From: Thermicanus aegyptius DSM 12793
Lineage (GTDB): Bacteria; Bacillota; Bacilli; Thermicanales; Thermicanaceae
Assembly: GCF_000510645.1 (NCBI RefSeq)
Contig: NZ_KI783301.1
Location: 2,735,151-2,799,150 of the forward strand
Direction of reading: 5' to 3'
DNA: 64,000 nt
Shown: in pieces, positions 51,701 to 59,323 of the stretch
How the letters are laid out: each line of letters begins with the position of its first letter
Numbering within the stretch: position 1 is the first letter of the stretch
The notes under the pieces: generated by a model
Told to the model about the DNA's origin: nothing
Seen by the model: the letters and a program-made list of their open reading frames with translations, nothing else
The model's database searches: none
Translations under genes and position numbers: made by a program

Positions 51701-52775
51701 AAAACAGGTTCATTGCTCCAATTCGATCATCATTGGATCGGTACGAACATCTTTTGCAACAAAAGGTGTGGGTTTTCTTACTCCGGTTCGATTTTTCCCT
51801 ATGCCCACACCGGGGACAGGTTTGGGAGGTGTAGTGGGGTGGGACTGCGATAACTTTTGAGGAACGCTGTTTCGCTTTATAGGTGAGCATCTGCCTGAAT
51901 TGGTAGAACGCCCATGACACCGTTTCATAGCGGTCTTTCCTCCACACTCTTTCTGTTGCATCTCTTACACCGGTCAGATCCTCCAGCACGAATAAGGTTC
52001 TTTCTCCATACCGGCTCACGAGTGCCTTCGTGACGGTGTGATTGATGTCCGTCATCCAACGGTTTTCTCGCTGACCAATTCTTTTTAGTCTTCTTCTTGC
52101 CGAAGGGGTTCCTTTTCGTTGTAACTGCCTGCGAACCTCTTTAAAACGGGATCTTCTCTCTTTCATGGCACGACCACGGACAAACAGAGACTTTCCTTGA
52201 TCGTCATAAACCGTCGCAAGGAAATGGACGCCGAGGTCAACACCGACAACCCTTTGAATCTCATGATCCTTTAATTCCGGGATCCCTTTCGTCATCGGGA
52301 TATGGAGGAAAAACTTCCCCTTTTTCATCACGAGCTTCGCCGTACCGAAAAGCCATGTGCCGTCAAAGTACCGTTCCATTCCTTTGATGGTAAAGGGAAC
52401 CTTTACCCGTCCTTTTAAGGTGTTTACGGAGAAGAGCCCTTTTCGCAAGGAGTAATCCCGGTTCCAAACCAAATCATACTCCGGTCGTTTAAAGCGAATG
52501 AGCGTAGGTTTATGACCGTTATGTTTGGCAGTCTTGTAACGGGCAAGGACGGTCTTCATGACAGACTGCGCCATTTGGGAACGAAGGCCAAACCTTTCAC
52601 GAAGCGCCGGATAAGTCTTTTGATGCAACTTCATTAGACGAATCGAGGGGTTTGTAAACACTTGCTCAGAAACGAAATTACATCCATCCCTATAGGCCCT
52701 CAAGGTTTCGCCCAATAATACGGTTTGTTCTTCGGTGGGGAAAATCCTGATTTTTGCCGTAAGCGTAATTTCCAT
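51657..52775 (-). CDS. tnpB: TnpB RNA-guided nuclease (IS605 OrfB type)
   Basis: 372 aa with complete nuclease residues: RuvC-I Asp180 (VVGVDLGVHFLATV), RuvC-II Glu265 (FVLEDLTGV), a zinc finger CPRCG...CCKRC (Cys320, 323, 340, 343) and RuvC-III Asp350 (NDDRIGAMNL). TnpB uses an omegaRNA to cut DNA next to a TAM and helps retain the element after TnpA excision; it is the ancestor of Cas12. Start ATG 52775 with GGGGTGA. No frameshift or decay seen, so the protein may be active despite lacking tnpA. Confidence 0.95.
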   Translation of the reverse strand: MEITLTAKIRIFPTEEQTVLLGETLRAYRDGCNFVSEQVFTNPSIRLMKLHQKTYPALRERFGLRSQMAQSVMKTVLARYKTAKHNGHKPTLIRFKRPEYDLVWNRDYSLRKGLFSVNTLKGRVKVPFTIKGMERYFDGTWLFGTAKLVMKKGKFFLHIPMTKGIPELKDHEIQRVVGVDLGVHFLATVYDDQGKSLFVRGRAMKERRSRFKEVRRQLQRKGTPSARRRLKRIGQRENRWMTDINHTVTKALVSRYGERTLFVLEDLTGVRDATERVWRKDRYETVSWAFYQFRQMLTYKAKQRSSKVIAVPPHYTSQTCPRCGHREKSNRSKKTHTFCCKRCSYRSNDDRIGAMNLFLKGMEYLKTGALPA

Positions 52776-52860
52776 TGGTTCACCCCGCTTTCTCTACAGA
52801 AAAGATACCATCATTTGTTCGTAATATCAATATCTTTGAAAGGAGGAAAGGCACATTCCT

Positions 52861-52882
52861 CTCCCGCTTATAGAAGCGGGAG
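52861..52882. repeat. Left-end hairpin of the TnpB element
   Basis: CTCCCGCTT (52861-52869) pairs with AAGCGGGAG (52874-52882) around ATAG. Its CTCCCG core echoes the hairpin at the other end, as in IS200/IS605 ends. Confidence 0.7.
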
Positions 52883-52920
52883 TCTCCTGCGCTGAAAATG
52901 ATGAACGGAAAAAGAGGTGA

Positions 52921-53619
52921 TCATGGAGAGGTGGATGGTATCCCTTCTAAGGGAATCGTCTGGAAGGGGATTCTCTCGCTTCCCCGAAAATAATAGGAAG
53001 GAACTTCTCCTACGATGAATTGTTGGGCGATGGGCACCTTTTGTTCCACCACCACTTCCTCTGAGGAAAAAGGAATGACCACTTTTATTTTTGTTTTGAT
53101 GTTTAGGTTTACGGTGAGGAGTACATTATTGATTCCGGTTTCCTGTAAAACCGGAAGAATACTTACATCAACCGCTCCTAGAGGGACAAAGCTGATGGGG
53201 ATCTTAGGGCCATAGGTGGCCAAAATCTCGCTATTTAAAGCCACCCCGACGGGAAGCTGAAAGGTTTGATGGCTCGCCTCTTCCAGTCTATCCCTGATGT
53301 TTTGGGTCGCTTCCGCTTGAATGAGGGAAGCATTCTTCACATCAAGGGAAATCGAAGTGATCTTATTATTTTGGTCTGTTTTTGAGTTGAAGAGTTCATT
53401 GATATGGTCTTTCTCTGCGATTTTTTTGGTAATCGCATCATTGATGGCATCAATGGCAATCTCCTCCACCTTGATGATCGCATAATCACGTATTACCGGC
53501 TGGATTTTCTTCTCCACATACCAGAAGGTTTGCAGCATAAGAACCAGGAAGAGAACGAGGATGAAGAAAAAAATTCTCCCTTTTTTCCGCCTTGGTTTAC
53601 CTAATCTCATCTTCGTCAT
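52921..53619 (-). CDS. yunB: Sporulation protein YunB
   Basis: 232 aa from ATG 53619 (SD GGGGAG). One N-terminal membrane helix (GRIFFFILVLFLVLMLQTFWYV) is followed by an extracytoplasmic domain (AIIKVEEIAIDAINDAI; FQLPVGVALNSEILATYGPKIPI; KTKIKVVIPFSSEEVVVEQKVPIA). YunB is a mother-cell sigma-E protein of Bacilli required for efficient sporulation. In B. subtilis it is next to lytH (yunA); here the TnpB element intervenes. Confidence 0.9.
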   Translation of the reverse strand: MTKMRLGKPRRKKGRIFFFILVLFLVLMLQTFWYVEKKIQPVIRDYAIIKVEEIAIDAINDAITKKIAEKDHINELFNSKTDQNNKITSISLDVKNASLIQAEATQNIRDRLEEASHQTFQLPVGVALNSEILATYGPKIPISFVPLGAVDVSILPVLQETGINNVLLTVNLNIKTKIKVVIPFSSEEVVVEQKVPIAQQFIVGEVPSYYFRGSERIPFQTIPLEGIPSTSP

Positions 53620-53755
53620 CTCTTTCACTCCCCTACCCATTTTATGCAGAAATGGGGACTTCATGAAAAAAGGGCATGCCCTTTCGGAATTAAGGGAAGG
53701 GTGAACCACTTCCGGATATAAGCTAAGGGAAATGAAAAAGGGAGGAATAGGAAAA

Positions 53756-54547
53756 TTACCAATGTCCTGACCATTGCAGGAGAAGGATACCCCCTCCTAG
53801 GCACCAAACATAAAGTGCAAAACCTTTAAGAGAGCCCCGTTTAAGGAGGTTTAACATCCAACGGATGGCCAGATATCCCGTCAAAAATGAAGTCAACCCG
53901 CCCAAAATAAGGGGAAGAAATCCCACAGATTCGACGTGATGTGTGCGGGAAAGTTCAAGGAGGGGAAGGAAAAGATTAGCTCCTAAAATGGAGGGGATGG
54001 AGAGGAGAAAGGAGAAACGGGCCGCTTCTTCCTTTTCCATGCCGATAAATAAAGCGCCTGCCAGGGTAAGTCCTGAACGGGAGATGGCGGGGAGGATGGC
54101 TGCTCCCTGCAATGTCCCAATCCAAAGGGCATCCATGATTCCCATCTCCTCCATTCTCTTTTTTCCCCTCTCACGCAGATGGTCCGCTGCCCAGAGGATC
54201 CCGCCTGTGAAGAGAAACTCCCATCCCAAGCTTTCGCCGGTTACGGCAATCCGATCAAAAAAATCGGCAAATAGGAAACCGATCAATGCGGTAGGAATCG
54301 TCCCCGCAACGAGCAACTTGGTTAAAGGAGAAAAGGGGTGAGAAAGCACCTCTTTTATTTCCCGGAGAAAAACGGCGAGCACCGCAAAAAAGGTGCCCAA
54401 GTGCATCAGCGTATCAAAGAGAAGGCCCGCTTCCGACAAACCCAGCCACCTTCGGGCTAAAACCAAATGGCCGGTGCTGGAGATGGGCAGAAATTCCGTC
54501 AACCCTTGGATCGAGCCCAGCAACATTCCTTTTAAACTTTCCTCCAC
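53756..54547 (-). CDS. uppP: Undecaprenyl-diphosphatase (UppP/BacA)
   Basis: A polytopic membrane enzyme that dephosphorylates undecaprenyl pyrophosphate to recycle the wall lipid carrier. GSIQGLTEFLPISSTGHL and the second conserved loop ILPAISRSGLTLAGALF carry the catalytic Glu, Ser/His and Arg. Eight hydrophobic segments. The GTG at 54547 follows AGGGAGG by seven bases; 263 aa. Overproduction is known to raise bacitracin resistance. Confidence 0.95.
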   Translation of the reverse strand: MEESLKGMLLGSIQGLTEFLPISSTGHLVLARRWLGLSEAGLLFDTLMHLGTFFAVLAVFLREIKEVLSHPFSPLTKLLVAGTIPTALIGFLFADFFDRIAVTGESLGWEFLFTGGILWAADHLRERGKKRMEEMGIMDALWIGTLQGAAILPAISRSGLTLAGALFIGMEKEEAARFSFLLSIPSILGANLFLPLLELSRTHHVESVGFLPLILGGLTSFLTGYLAIRWMLNLLKRGSLKGFALYVWCLGGGILLLQWSGHW

Positions 54548-54630
54548 GCGAACACCTCCCTGTCTCCACAAAAGATCCCATGTCCTTTTCAATATATGAA
54601 GGGAAAAAGGCTCTTATGGCTTTAAAAGGC

Positions 54631-54656
54631 AAAAAAAAAGCGGTGACTCCGCCTTT
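54631..54656 (-). terminator. Rho-independent terminator of the yunD transcript
   Basis: AAGGCGG...CCGCTTT stem with one wobble (54638-54643 with 54650-54655), followed on the minus strand by nine T residues. Confidence 0.8.
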
Positions 54657-54687
54657 ATTTTTCATCCGATCTATCCGCGCCTTACCT

Positions 54688-54948
54688 CTAATGGATATTG
54701 GGATCGATGGGGATTTCCCGTTCAAAGATGCCCGGAAAGCCTTCTTCCACCATTTTTCGTTTGATCAATTCCACCACATAGAGAGAGATCATTTGAAAGA
54801 GCTCCTCATCCGTCATCTGTTGGACGAAATTCATCAGATCTTCCCGGGAATGGCCTGAAAAAAGGGAGAGAACAATTTCCACGGTATCTTCATCATTTCC
54901 CGTAAGTTGATCGCGGTAGAGCTTAAAAAGATCATCGACGAATTTCAT
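54688..54948 (-). CDS. Small conserved protein, possibly DUF6154 family
   Basis: 86 aa, helical and acidic: KFVDDLFKLYRDQLTGNDED, then HSREDLMNFVQQMTDEELFQMISLYVVELIKRKM. It resembles a small family found in Bacilli (DUF6154 by recollection, not verified). It follows yunD by 16 bases and ends at the terminator, so the two form an operon. Function unknown. Confidence 0.7.
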   Translation of the reverse strand: MKFVDDLFKLYRDQLTGNDEDTVEIVLSLFSGHSREDLMNFVQQMTDEELFQMISLYVVELIKRKMVEEGFPGIFEREIPIDPNIH

Positions 54949-54964
54949 GAACTACACCTCGGTT

Positions 54965-56401
54965 CTATTTTTTTCCTTCCACCCAATGAAAACGGGGATG
55001 CCACGCCTCTTCCAGAGCTCCCTCCCTGTGCATCTCTACAGCGAGGAGATGGCGGAGAAAGTCGGGAAGAAAAAATTCCGGAGATAATTCCTTTTCTAAT
55101 GCATGATACGGCTTTAAAAACATAAACATGTCGATGGTGCCCAACCGTATTTCTGCATGGGGGGAGAGGGGTTTACCATGAGCATACAGGCCTACCACCT
55201 TCGGTACTTCTCCTCCTTCCACCACCACCTCACACCCATCTAAGACCGGGAATCCCAGAATTTCTCCCCGAAACCCGAATCCTCTTACTCGTTGCCTCAT
55301 TTTAACCGGCTGCAATGCTTCTTCTATGATTTCTTTTAATTCTAATGCTCTTAACGAAATGACGCAAGTATTTATTGGATGGGGACAAACCCGGAGAAGA
55401 TCTTTTTGCGTGGCACTTCCAGGGGGAAGAGAATCAAGGAGAAGACCTGCGTTTACCAGGGAGATCTCCGTATGGGTCCAGTGCCGTACCGATTGAGCCA
55501 AGAGATTGGCGAAGGGCGATTCCTTCTCCCAATGGAGCGGCAGTCCCTCTTTCAAGTAAATAATCTCCCTGTCCAACAGCCGCTCCGCTTTTTCCCCGTA
55601 CTGTTCAATCAATCCCATGATTCTTCCGTCTTCCTCTTCCCCTTCTATGGAGAAGGAGGTGGCGCCGATTTGAAAAGAAAGGGATGGATGATTCGTTCGT
55701 TGGGGCTCGATCAAGACCTCGCCTACATGCCCCCCATTTCTTCCCATCTGGACAATGAGCGTATTTCCGATCCATTCCCCTTCCGGGAGATAATGATGAG
55801 AATGGCCTCCAAGGATGAGCCCGATTTCGGGATAGTTTTCCGCGATCAGCCGATCATTGGCCAAACCCAAATGGGAAAGAAGAATGAGCAAATCTACCTG
55901 GGGGGCGAGACGGGATACGAGTTCGGGAAGAACCTCTTCCGCCGTCTCCACCTGCCACCCCAAAAGGCGATAATACTCTTTGTAAGGTGCCGTCAAGCCG
56001 ATCATTCCCAACCTGAACCCATCCAGATCAAGGATTTTGTAGGGCGTCGCCCATCGGGGGTACTCCAACGTATCCAGATCTCTCAAGTTGCTCACAATCA
56101 CTTGATAAGAACTCCCCTGATAAAGATGATTTAATTCCTCTTTTGTAAGCGTAATCCCCTCATTATTCCCCAGGGTAACCGATTGATACCCGGAAGCCTC
56201 CAGAATTTCCCGGTTGGCAAATCCTACGCTTACTTCCGTTAACGGATGGCTGCGATCCAGATGATCTCCCAGGTCTACGAAGAGGAGGATTTCCCGTTCG
56301 CCGTACTCCTTTCTCTTTTTGTTGAAAAAATGGGCGATTTTAGGCATTGCCTCAAAATGGCTGTGCAGATCATTGGTGTGAAAAATGCGAATCGGCCTCA
56401 T
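54965..56401 (-). CDS. yunD: Bifunctional metallophosphatase/5'-nucleotidase (YunD)
   Basis: 478 aa, calcineurin-like phosphoesterase domain with the dimetal motifs HTNDLHSHFE, VDLGDHLDRS, LGNNEG, LLSHLGLAND and GGHSHH, followed by a 5'-nucleotidase C-terminal domain (from ~residue 320: SLVNAGLLLDSLPPGSATQ). It lacks a signal peptide, so is cytoplasmic. B. subtilis yunD occupies the same place near yunB. SD GGAGGATCG. Confidence 0.92.
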   Translation of the reverse strand: MRPIRIFHTNDLHSHFEAMPKIAHFFNKKRKEYGEREILLFVDLGDHLDRSHPLTEVSVGFANREILEASGYQSVTLGNNEGITLTKEELNHLYQGSSYQVIVSNLRDLDTLEYPRWATPYKILDLDGFRLGMIGLTAPYKEYYRLLGWQVETAEEVLPELVSRLAPQVDLLILLSHLGLANDRLIAENYPEIGLILGGHSHHYLPEGEWIGNTLIVQMGRNGGHVGEVLIEPQRTNHPSLSFQIGATSFSIEGEEEDGRIMGLIEQYGEKAERLLDREIIYLKEGLPLHWEKESPFANLLAQSVRHWTHTEISLVNAGLLLDSLPPGSATQKDLLRVCPHPINTCVISLRALELKEIIEEALQPVKMRQRVRGFGFRGEILGFPVLDGCEVVVEGGEVPKVVGLYAHGKPLSPHAEIRLGTIDMFMFLKPYHALEKELSPEFFLPDFLRHLLAVEMHREGALEEAWHPRFHWVEGKK

Positions 56402-56810
56402 AAACGATCCTCCTATGAGCCTTACGGTCTGCTCTTTCCCTTACACTCAGGATATGCCAAAAAGGGGAACTTATCAACCGGGAGAAGCGCAGGCACTCCC
56501 CCGTTCAATCGGAGATCCCCTCCTTAGAGAAGTCCTTCCATGCAAAAACCCGCCTTTTCGGCGGGCAGAAATCGGGAAAATCGTTTTTGTGATCGGAAAA
56601 CCAATGATCATATCCGGTTTATCCGATGCTTCCCTCCATCTCGAACTTGATTATTTTAACCTTTTATATCTTTTCACGCTATCGAGAAAGCCTTGATTTA
56701 TTTGGGTTTTTACAATAGAATTTTTCATATTGTATCAAACTTTTTCAAATCGTTTTGGTCAAAATATGGTCAATGTCACGACTAAACATCCTCTCTTTTG
56801 TTCTTCTTTT
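56402..56810. other. Gene-poor stretch upstream of yunD
   Basis: Apart from the terminator at 56544-56566, I see no coding sequence, repeat or RNA here. The composition turns A+T-rich from about 56,590 onward, marking the boundary between the conserved yun block and accessory DNA. Confidence 0.5.
56544..56566 (-). terminator. Rho-independent terminator upstream of yunD
   Basis: CCCGCC (56549-56554) pairs with GGCGGG (56560-56565); the minus strand continues with five T residues. It would stop transcripts coming from the accessory region on the right. Confidence 0.75.
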
Positions 56811-57041
56811 TCACCAACCCCGGGGACGACAAGCAGCTTTGGTCCCCAATCCGTCCCCAACAAAAAACGCCTGGTCAATCGACCAGGCTTTCGTGTGTGG
56901 ATCCCATTCGATTGATCTCTTTTCCGGATCCCAACGGATCAGCCGCTCTTCGTGCAGCTTCTCCAGCACCTTTATGACTCTTTTCTCAGATCGTCCTGTC
57001 CTCACACATAGCTCCTGGATCGTCGGGGGCCGGTCATTCTA
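56811..57041 (-). pseudogene. Winged-helix/LexA-N-like regulator remnant
   Basis: The frame after a TAG at 57042-57044 reads NDRPPTIQELCVRTGRSEKR, then VLEKLHEERLIRWDPEKRSIEW, the helix-turn-helix and wing of a LexA-N or similar DNA-binding domain. There is no start codon before the HTH except an internal GTG, and the tail runs through a perfect terminator hairpin. It appears to be the decayed end of a phage-type regulator. Confidence 0.5.
56863..56888 (-). terminator. Rho-independent terminator inside the HTH remnant
   Basis: GCCTGGTC (56869-56876) pairs perfectly with GACCAGGC (56881-56888), loop AATC; the minus strand continues G then six T residues. Confidence 0.8.
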
Positions 57042-57090
57042 ATCTAAAGTAAGTCTGGTAATTCTTTGGAATGAAAAATATGCCATTAAC

Positions 57091-57119
57091 TTGACGACGT
57101 TGACCATTTGGTCTATACT
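57091..57119 (+). promoter_or_regulatory. Promoter of the AbiF RNA, with palindrome in the spacer
   Basis: TTGACG (57091-57096) and TATACT (57114-57119) are 17 bp apart, close to sigma-A consensus. The palindrome GACCATTTGGTC fills 57102-57113, exactly between them, a good operator position. Transcription would begin near 57126-57128. Confidence 0.7.
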
Positions 57120-57126
57120 GTATATG

Positions 57127-57182
57127 ACAGAACCCACCCACGCCTCTTGTCAAAGACAATGCGCACCGGGGTGGGGCGTTTT
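57127..57182 (+). ncRNA. AbiF-associated structured RNA (predicted H-type pseudoknot)
   Basis: After the promoter come CCCACCC (57133-57139), ACGCC (57140-57144), a TTGTC-AAA-GACAA hairpin (57147-57159), GGGTGGG (57169-57175) and GGCGT (57175-57179) followed by TTT. The first and fourth, and the second and fifth, are complementary, giving an A-B-A'-B' pseudoknot order that ends in a U-tract, like a small terminated RNA. Structured RNAs upstream of abiF/Abi_2 genes are a known motif class and act as antitoxin or regulator. Confidence 0.65.
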
Positions 57183-57200
57183 ATTATGGAGGTTTAAATC

Positions 57201-58082
57201 ATGTCATTTGATGCGAATCATGTTCAAATTAAACAGCCTACAACATTCGAACAACAAATAGAAATTCTACGGTCAAGAGGTCTAATCGTAAATGATGAAG
57301 AATTCGCAATTAATGTATTAAAAACAACCAATTATTATCGTTTAACAGCTTATACTCTTCCGTTAAAAAAAGACGATAAGTTTTATCAAGGAATAACTTT
57401 TGAACATATTTACAAGATTTATCAATTCGACGCCGAGTTAAGGTTATTATTGATGAGCATATTCGAACAAATAGAGATCGCTTTTCGAACGCATACAGCC
57501 TATCTAATTGCCCATAAATATGGGCCGCTTGGTTATAGAGACAAAAATAATTTCAGATATCCTAAAAATCATAGTAAATTTTTAATGGAGCTTGATGAAA
57601 ACATCAAAAATAGCAAAGAACTCTTTATATCTCATCATTTCAATAAATATGGCGGTCGAATCCCTATATGGGTTGCCGTTGAAGTGTTAACATTCGGTTT
57701 ATTATCTAAGCTTTTCAATATCATGAAAGTTAAAGATCAGAAAATCATATCGCGTGATTACTATAATGGCATCCATCCATCCGAAATATCAAGCTGGCTT
57801 TATGCTATAGCAACGGTAAGGAATAGGTGCGCTCATTATAGTAGATTATATAATCGTAAGTTGTCCATAACGCCCTATCTTCCTATCGAAGCTAAGAACC
57901 TTGATATTAAAAATGACGAGCTTTTTAGTATCATTTATATACTGAAAAAGTTAATTAAGGCGGAGTCATTTTGGACAAGTTGGATTACAAAGTTAGAGGC
58001 GATTATCGAGCAGTATCAGCCAGAAGTAGATATTAAATTAATGGGTTTCCCGTATAATTGGGTAAATATATTAAGAAATTAA
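57201..58082 (+). CDS. abiF: Abi_2/AbiF-family HEPN-type abortive-infection protein
   Basis: 293 aa. The Abi_2 pattern is clear: TTFEQQIEILRSRGLIV, NYYRLTAYTLPL, HIYKIYQFDAELRLLLMSIFEQIEIAFRTH, and VRNRCAHYSRLYNR with the HEPN R-x4-H motif (Arg207, His212) typical of RNases that cut tRNA or mRNA. AbiF-type proteins block phage growth by host shutdown and are relatives of the HEPN nucleases from which Cas13 is thought to have arisen. ATG follows GGAGG by seven bases, downstream of the structured RNA. The gene is strikingly A+T-rich against its neighbours, a sign of transfer, and sits at the lysis end of a prophage, a common place for such cargo. Confidence 0.9.
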   Translation: MSFDANHVQIKQPTTFEQQIEILRSRGLIVNDEEFAINVLKTTNYYRLTAYTLPLKKDDKFYQGITFEHIYKIYQFDAELRLLLMSIFEQIEIAFRTHTAYLIAHKYGPLGYRDKNNFRYPKNHSKFLMELDENIKNSKELFISHHFNKYGGRIPIWVAVEVLTFGLLSKLFNIMKVKDQKIISRDYYNGIHPSEISSWLYAIATVRNRCAHYSRLYNRKLSITPYLPIEAKNLDIKNDELFSIIYILKKLIKAESFWTSWITKLEAIIEQYQPEVDIKLMGFPYNWVNILRN

Positions 58083-58088
58083 AAACCA

Positions 58089-58124
58089 ATCCCCCGGACC
58101 TAAGCCGGGGGATCTTGTTTTTCT
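58089..58124. terminator. Bidirectional terminator between abiF and the prophage lysis genes
   Basis: ATCCCCCGG (58089-58097) pairs perfectly with CCGGGGGAT (58105-58113). The plus side continues CTTGTTTTT, the minus side TGGTTTTTAA. Confidence 0.85.
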
Positions 58125-58327
58125 GTTGCTTTTCCATCCACATACGCCTCTGCGAACATATACGCTATAACCGAACCTACAGCTCCGATCAGCGCGACAA
58201 CTTTCGTTATTGTATCTTCGCTTGCGCCGAATAAAACGAGGATACTGGTAGCGACACCAGCAAGCAGTGCCCAGAACTTGCGGCTTCCTAACTTACGTTT
58301 CCAGTCAATCCCGTTCATCTTTATCAT
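58100..58327 (-). CDS. Phage holin
   Basis: About 75 aa. Start WKRKLGSRKFWALLAG, two hydrophobic segments (ALLAGVATSILVLFG; VVALIGAVGSVIAYMFAEAY) and a charged tail: the small LL-H/phi-LC3-like holin layout. Holins form the membrane lesion that lets the endolysin reach the wall. The start is ambiguous: ATG 58327 is 3 bases, ATG 58318 is 12 bases from AAGGAGG. It overlaps the upstream endolysin gene. Confidence 0.85.
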   Translation of the reverse strand: MIKMNGIDWKRKLGSRKFWALLAGVATSILVLFGASEDTITKVVALIGAVGSVIAYMFAEAYVDGKATEKQDPPA

Positions 58328-59018
58328 CGTCCTCCTTTCGTCCAAGTAAAATGATTGCTAACCACGCCGCTTCGTCTACGGTTAGTTCCTTCTTTTTCGC
58401 CTTTTCTGCCCACTCCGCGGAACTTAATAGTCCGTTTTCTTTGAGATGTTCCAGCGCTTTGGTTAAGAGATCCCATTGCCAATCAAACTTTAGCTCCAAC
58501 TTTCTTCCTCTCCTTTCTGTTGTTTTTTGTGCAATTCCCAATGATTTCACTTCTCTCATGAACACATCTTTGTCAATTGCGGTGCCAGGACAGGTTTTAG
58601 GTGCGTTCTCACGGTGGAAGCGAATATACTTACCACGATCATAGAAGAACCTGGCCAGCTTCAGCATGGCTTCTTTCTGCTTTCCGCCGAAGGTGTCGTG
58701 TCCTATATCAAAGTTTCCGAGCATTTCCACGGCAAAGGCACCGGTATTATACCATTTGATCGAGGCTGGGGCCTTACTGAAATCCCTTCCGGTCACAAAC
58801 AATCCATCCGGGAATAGGGTGACATGTTGACCGATATCACTCCAACCTCTTGTCTGGATGTGGTATCGCTTCATGTCCTCCTGTAGTTGAAGGTAATTCT
58901 TCCCGTTGAAGTTTGAATGGTCCGGCCTCCAGGTATGGTGAACATGAAGCTCTTTGTGATTGTACTTCTTCAATTCCGTCAAAAGTTCGTCAATCGTAAT
59001 AACCTTAAACCCGCTCAT
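58305..59018 (-). CDS. Phage endolysin, N-acetylmuramoyl-L-alanine amidase (PGRP/amidase_2)
   Basis: 237 aa. The amidase_2 fold is seen in LHVHHTWRPDH (zinc His), GWSDIGQHVTLFPDG, FAVEMLGNFD and HRENAPKTCPGTAID (zinc His and Cys). It cuts the MurNAc-L-Ala bond. After ~residue 165 a charged helical tail replaces the usual SH3 or PG-binding repeats, so wall binding may be through a different module. ATG with GAGGAGGTGAAG site. Confidence 0.92.
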   Translation of the reverse strand: MSGFKVITIDELLTELKKYNHKELHVHHTWRPDHSNFNGKNYLQLQEDMKRYHIQTRGWSDIGQHVTLFPDGLFVTGRDFSKAPASIKWYNTGAFAVEMLGNFDIGHDTFGGKQKEAMLKLARFFYDRGKYIRFHRENAPKTCPGTAIDKDVFMREVKSLGIAQKTTERRGRKLELKFDWQWDLLTKALEHLKENGLLSSAEWAEKAKKKELTVDEAAWLAIILLGRKEDDDKDERD

Positions 59019-59038
59019 CGTCTAGCTTCACCTCCTCT

Positions 59039-59293
59039 CTACATCCGCGCAAAATAAAAGAGCGCTGCAATCGCGCCCGTGATCAGCGCCCCGGCGACAG
59101 TGCGCCAGAGCCACTTTTGATTGTCCGCCACATCATCGATTCGATGGTGCGCCGACTTCGCACTTTGCAGCGCCTCATCGGCTGTGGATTTCGCTTTCTC
59201 CGCTGTGAGTTTCACGTCCGTCATCGTGTCTAACTTGGTTTCGATTCGGACGATTCTCTCACGGATTTCCTGAAGTACATCGGTTTCTCCCAT
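59039..59293 (-). CDS. xhlA: XhlA-family holin-associated protein
   Basis: 84 aa from ATG 59293 (SD AGGTGA). An N-terminal coiled-coil part (VLQEIRERIVRIETKLDTM; SAKSAHHRIDDVADNQKWLWR) is followed by one C-terminal membrane helix, the plan of PBSX XhlA. It acts with holin and endolysin in lysis. Confidence 0.88.
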   Translation of the reverse strand: MGETDVLQEIRERIVRIETKLDTMTDVKLTAEKAKSTADEALQSAKSAHHRIDDVADNQKWLWRTVAGALITGAIAALFYFARM

Positions 59294-59323
59294 TGAGTCA
59301 CCTGCTTTCATAAAAATAAAAAT

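Larger units (their letters stand above)
51554..52890 (-). mobile_element. IS200/IS605-type element carrying only tnpB
   Basis: A stretch between lytH and yunB, both in their conserved order, bounded by a terminal hairpin at each side (51559-51575 and 52861-52882) and containing one tnpB on the minus strand. No tnpA (Y1 transposase) is present, so it is a non-autonomous or domesticated unit. Element ends are inferred from the hairpins, not from a target-site comparison. Confidence 0.75.

Noticed and set aside
55379..56134. Plus-strand frame of 251 codons
   Set aside because: Antisense shadow of yunD; no recognisable domain.
56863..56888. Hairpin considered as a phage attachment site
   Set aside because: The T-run on the minus strand makes it a terminator, and no second copy was seen at the other prophage side within the window.
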